A DNA stretch of 64,000 bases from Hyphococcus sp. Its GTDB lineage: Bacteria; Pseudomonadota; Alphaproteobacteria; Caulobacterales; Parvularculaceae. Of this stretch, positions 63,301 through 64,000 are shown piece after piece. Position numbers and translations under genes: made by a program. Under the pieces are notes generated by a model, which saw nothing but the letters and a program-made list of their open reading frames with translations, was not told where the DNA came from and searched no databases. The DNA lies in the NCBI GenBank assembly GCA_021776335.1, contig JAJFGB010000009.1, positions 930,001 to 994,000 of the forward strand. The letters run 5' to 3'. Position 1 is the first letter of the stretch; each line of letters starts with the position of its first letter.

Positions 63301-64000
63301 TGAGGCGATCACTGCCAGCGCCGCCGCCCAACGAATCGACGCCAGCGCCGCCATCTAATGTGTCATTGCCGCCGCCGCCGAATAATGTGTCGTTACCAGC
63401 CAAACCGCGGATCAAATCACCGGTTGAGGCTCCGTTTATTGAGTCATTCCCCGATGTGCCGGTTAGTGCAGCGAGAGGCGTTAGTGATCGTGAAAAAGTC
63501 AGTACTGGGGCTGGTCCGGGGAAGAAGAATTGAAAATTCATCTTGCCGCCATTCAGCCGAACCAGATGATCGCCGATTTTGTCGCCATCGACGTCAATTT
63601 CAAAAACTGTGTTGGCGCCATCAAATCCGAATCGTAATTCCTGACCTGCACCGGTAAAATCACTATTGCCGAGAAAACTCAAATTGGGCAATTCGCCGCT
63701 CGACCGGATAGTGTTAAACGATATACTATCCAAAAGGTCGAAGTCGGTAATGATATCGGCGACCAGGCCGAATTCAGTAATCGAGTCAAAATCAAAATAG
63801 TCCTGACCGCCGCCGCCCGTCAGCGTATCAACACCCTCATCACCCTCAATAATATCATCGCCTGACCCGCCTATTAATACGTCATTGCCAGCGCCGCCAA
63901 ACAAACCCAATTCAATGCTTGCCGCCGATCCATTGATCAGGTCATCCGATGCCGGATTATGCCTCTGTGTAAGGAGTAGTTGTTCAACACCGGACATCAC
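57389..64000 (-). CDS. Giant RTX protein, N-terminus beyond the window (partial)
   Basis: At least 2203 residues; the frame is open to the window edge. GTG 64000 or ATG 63997 could be the start, but the true one may lie outside. Almost the whole visible protein is GGxGxDxLxG calcium-binding repeats, with nine DYRTS..AVxxNLQ..QSGGDAQGDRLF modules and four LLHFSNYGGLFGSASDVL modules. The first 330 residues also contain a segment resembling a metal-binding or adhesive domain (FEIDVDGDKIGDHLVRL). No enzymatic head is visible. The last 95 residues, ending LTGVAKADLHQDDFLFG, are nearly identical to the end of the metalloprotease-RTX protein, so both should use the same exporter. Probably a surface or secreted calcium-binding protein. 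Confidence 0.85.
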   Translation of the reverse strand: MMSGVEQLLLTQRHNPASDDLINGSAASIELGLFGGAGNDVLIGGSGDDIIEGDEGVDTLTGGGGQDYFDFDSITEFGLVADIITDFDLLDSISFNTIRSSGELPNLSFLGNSDFTGAGQELRFGFDGANTVFEIDVDGDKIGDHLVRLNGGKMNFQFFFPGPAPVLTFSRSLTPLAALTGTSGNDSINGASTGDLIRGLAGNDTLFGGGGNDTLDGGAGVDSLGGGAGSDRLILGPAADAFGAPSGNVIVSGGSGVDTLVIPFTFFEVGKSFGANPSTTLILRDTNGRSFNPSGIEILEFTDRTVELLLGTASADLMTASLGFDAFAHTGAGNDTIIGGAQNDLVRAGDGADSITGGGGSDQIHGDNHNDVINGGDGDDFLFGDAGNDTINGGAGVDFLNGGAGDDSLSGDAGDDALDGGAGADTLDGGAGRDSATYLNGTGVEGVNVGLGGQLGQGGDAAGDVLSNIEILVGTLLNDTLSGSAGDDMLSGTTGDDILAGLAGADNLQGGAGIDTADYSGSLAGIAVDLALATATGGDAQGDQLFAIENIIGSVFNDALTGDAVANVIEGGAGSDRIFGGAGDDTLDGGDGLDDLRGDAGNDVISGGAGRDTLRGFDGDDILSGGAGLDHIFGHAGNDTVDYRTSFAAVAINLQMDTQSGGDAQLDRLFAIENIIGSAFGDTLTGDAGANVIEGDAGNDTILGDAGNDHLFGEAGNDTIVGDAGDDTLTGGVGADRFDFSAGDGDDVITDFGSGGSDLLHFEGYDVLFGSASDVLATASQVGADVVFDLNGSDSVRLTNIVLSSIMLSNIDLSPSTSPTAGDDSLDGSIGGDFINGLGGNDTINGLGSNDTLYGGAGDDMIDGGDHHDDVRGDAGNDHLSGGGGSDSLRGFDGDDTLIGGAGADDLFGHAGSDTVDYRTSSAAVAINLHTITQLGGDAQGDRLFTIENIVGSAFNDTLTGDAGANVIEGDAGADTILGDAGDDTLTGDAGADRFDFSSGDGNDVISDFETGLDLLHFSNYGGLFGSASDVLTTASQVGADVVFDLNGSDSVRLTNIVLSNIMLSDIDFDVSLSPTAGDDSLDGSGGADFINGLGGNDTINGLGGNDTLFGGAGDDTINGGDGADDLRGDADNDHLSGRAGNDSLRGFDGDDTLIGGAGADLLIGHAGNDTADYRTSSAAVTINLHTVTQSGGDAQGDRLYAIENVFGTVHQDRLIGDAGANVLRGEAGSDRIFGGAGDDTIDGGDGADDLQGDAGNDIISGGAGSDSLRGFDGDDILVGGAGVDHIFGHAGNDTVDYRTSSAAVAINLQTITQSGGDAQGDRLFTIENIIGSAFGDALTGDAVANVIEGGVGADTILGDAGDDTLIGGAAADRFDFSSGDGNDIISDFETGLDLLHFSNYGGLFGSASDVLATASQVGADVVFDLNGSDSVRLTNIALSNIMLSDIDLDVSGPTVGDDSLDGGSGADFINGLGGNDAINGLGGNDTLFGGAGDDTIDGGDGADDLRGDAGNDHISGGAGNDSLRGFDGDDTLTGGGSADLLIGHAGNDTADYRSSAAGVFVDLQRVVQSGGDAQGDRLYAIENVFGTARQDQLIGDAGANELRGEAGSDTIFGGAGDDTLDGGDGADELQGDAGNDIISGGAGSDSLRGFDGDDILSGGAGVDHIFGHAGNDTVDYRTSSAAVAINLQTITQSGGDAQGDRLFTIENIIGSAFGDTLTSDAAANVIDGGAGADTILGDAGDDTLTGGGGADRFDFSSGDGNDIISDFETGLDLLHFSNYGGLFGSASDVLATASQVGADVVFDLNGSDSVRLTNIVLSSITVSDIDLDVSISPTAGDDSLDGGSGADFVNGLGGNDTINGLGGNDTLFGGAGDDTINGDDGADDLRGDAGNDHLSGGGGNDSLRGFDGDDILSGGVAADLLIGHAGNDTADYRSSASGVFVDLQIVTQSGGDAQGDRLFTIENIFGSARQDRLTGDAGANVLRGEAGSDTIFGGAGDDTLDGGDGFDDLRGDAGNDVISGGGGFDSLRGFDGDDILSGGAGVDHIFGHAGNDTVDYRTSSAAVAINLQMDTQSGGDAQGDRLFTIENIVGSAFNDTLTGDAGANVIDGDAGNDTLLGDAGDDTFVFALDGDMDTIGDFTAGMSTDDVIALSGFGDAFDTFTEIFNAATESSGTTTINFDNGDMLILTGVAKADLHQDDFLFG
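58480..61620 (-). repeat. Near-identical 1.14-kb coding repeats in the partial RTX gene
   Basis: The word tcagccgcacactg recurs at 58561, 59698, 60838 and 61606, giving periods of 1137, 1140 and 768 bp, all multiples of three. Flanking sequence of 100 bp or more is almost unchanged between copies. The units encode LLHFSNYGG...SDSVRLTNI plus several GGxGxD blocks. Expansion or deletion by recombination, and assembly errors, are both likely here. Confidence 0.85.

Noticed and set aside
54057-63657. Many plus-strand and out-of-frame minus-strand open frames within the other two RTX genes
   Set aside because: Periodic shadow frames from the repeated coding sequence.

Overview
The window looks like a chromosome segment of a marine-type alphaproteobacterium. 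The Hyphomonadaceae/Parvularculaceae neighbourhood is my inference, from gene order (fabD-fabG-acpP-fabF-mltG-yicC-gmk; rpsF-rpsR-rplI-dnaB-alr), the L9 and S6 extensions and the moderate-to-high GC. The first half is mainly housekeeping. The second half is an accessory region of very large secreted repeat proteins.

Layout. 1-4942: end of carB, an M13 peptidase lipoprotein, greA, then gmk and yicC on the minus strand. 4943-5048: a palindromic intergenic repeat. 5045-9631 (minus): mltG and the fatty-acid cluster fabF/acpP/fabG/fabD. 9775-17853 (plus): a glycosyltransferase, the ribosomal operon rpsF-rpsR-rplI with a clear terminator, dnaB, alr, an MlaEF-type lipid ABC transporter and a HI0933-type flavoprotein. 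17965-22495: a BCCT transporter divergent from a short BCCT-like protein whose gene overlaps a choline-dehydrogenase-like GMC oxidoreductase. 22620-25767: a tight minus-strand operon (two small paralogous membrane proteins, a DOMON-like protein and a NamZ-type muramidase) divergent from a TetR regulator, with a palindrome between them. 25772-36185: peptidases and hydrolases, an AT-richer membrane acyltransferase, guaA, an amidohydrolase, an unknown secreted protein and rsmB.

36311-41827 (plus): four tandem paralogous TPR-sulfotransferases. They converge on a minus-strand island (41880-64000) holding three giant RTX (GGxGxD calcium-binding repeat) proteins. One has an N-terminal T4-lysozyme-like head (2978 aa), one has a zinc-metalloprotease head (936 aa), and one (at least 2203 aa) runs off the window. 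Two lipoprotein genes lie between them. The intact one is 27 bp upstream of the lysozyme-RTX gene and has a C-x5-C-L segment resembling LprI-type lysozyme inhibitors. The other is broken by one in-frame TAG and sits next to a truncated trypsin-like protease.

The most interesting reading is an effector/immunity arrangement. A giant RTX bacteriolysin, probably exported by a type I system encoded elsewhere, would be paired with a self-protecting lipoprotein inhibitor. A decayed second pair (Cys-rich lipoprotein plus protease fragment) would lie beside it. This is inference from motifs and gene order. No type I secretion ABC transporter or membrane-fusion gene is in the window.
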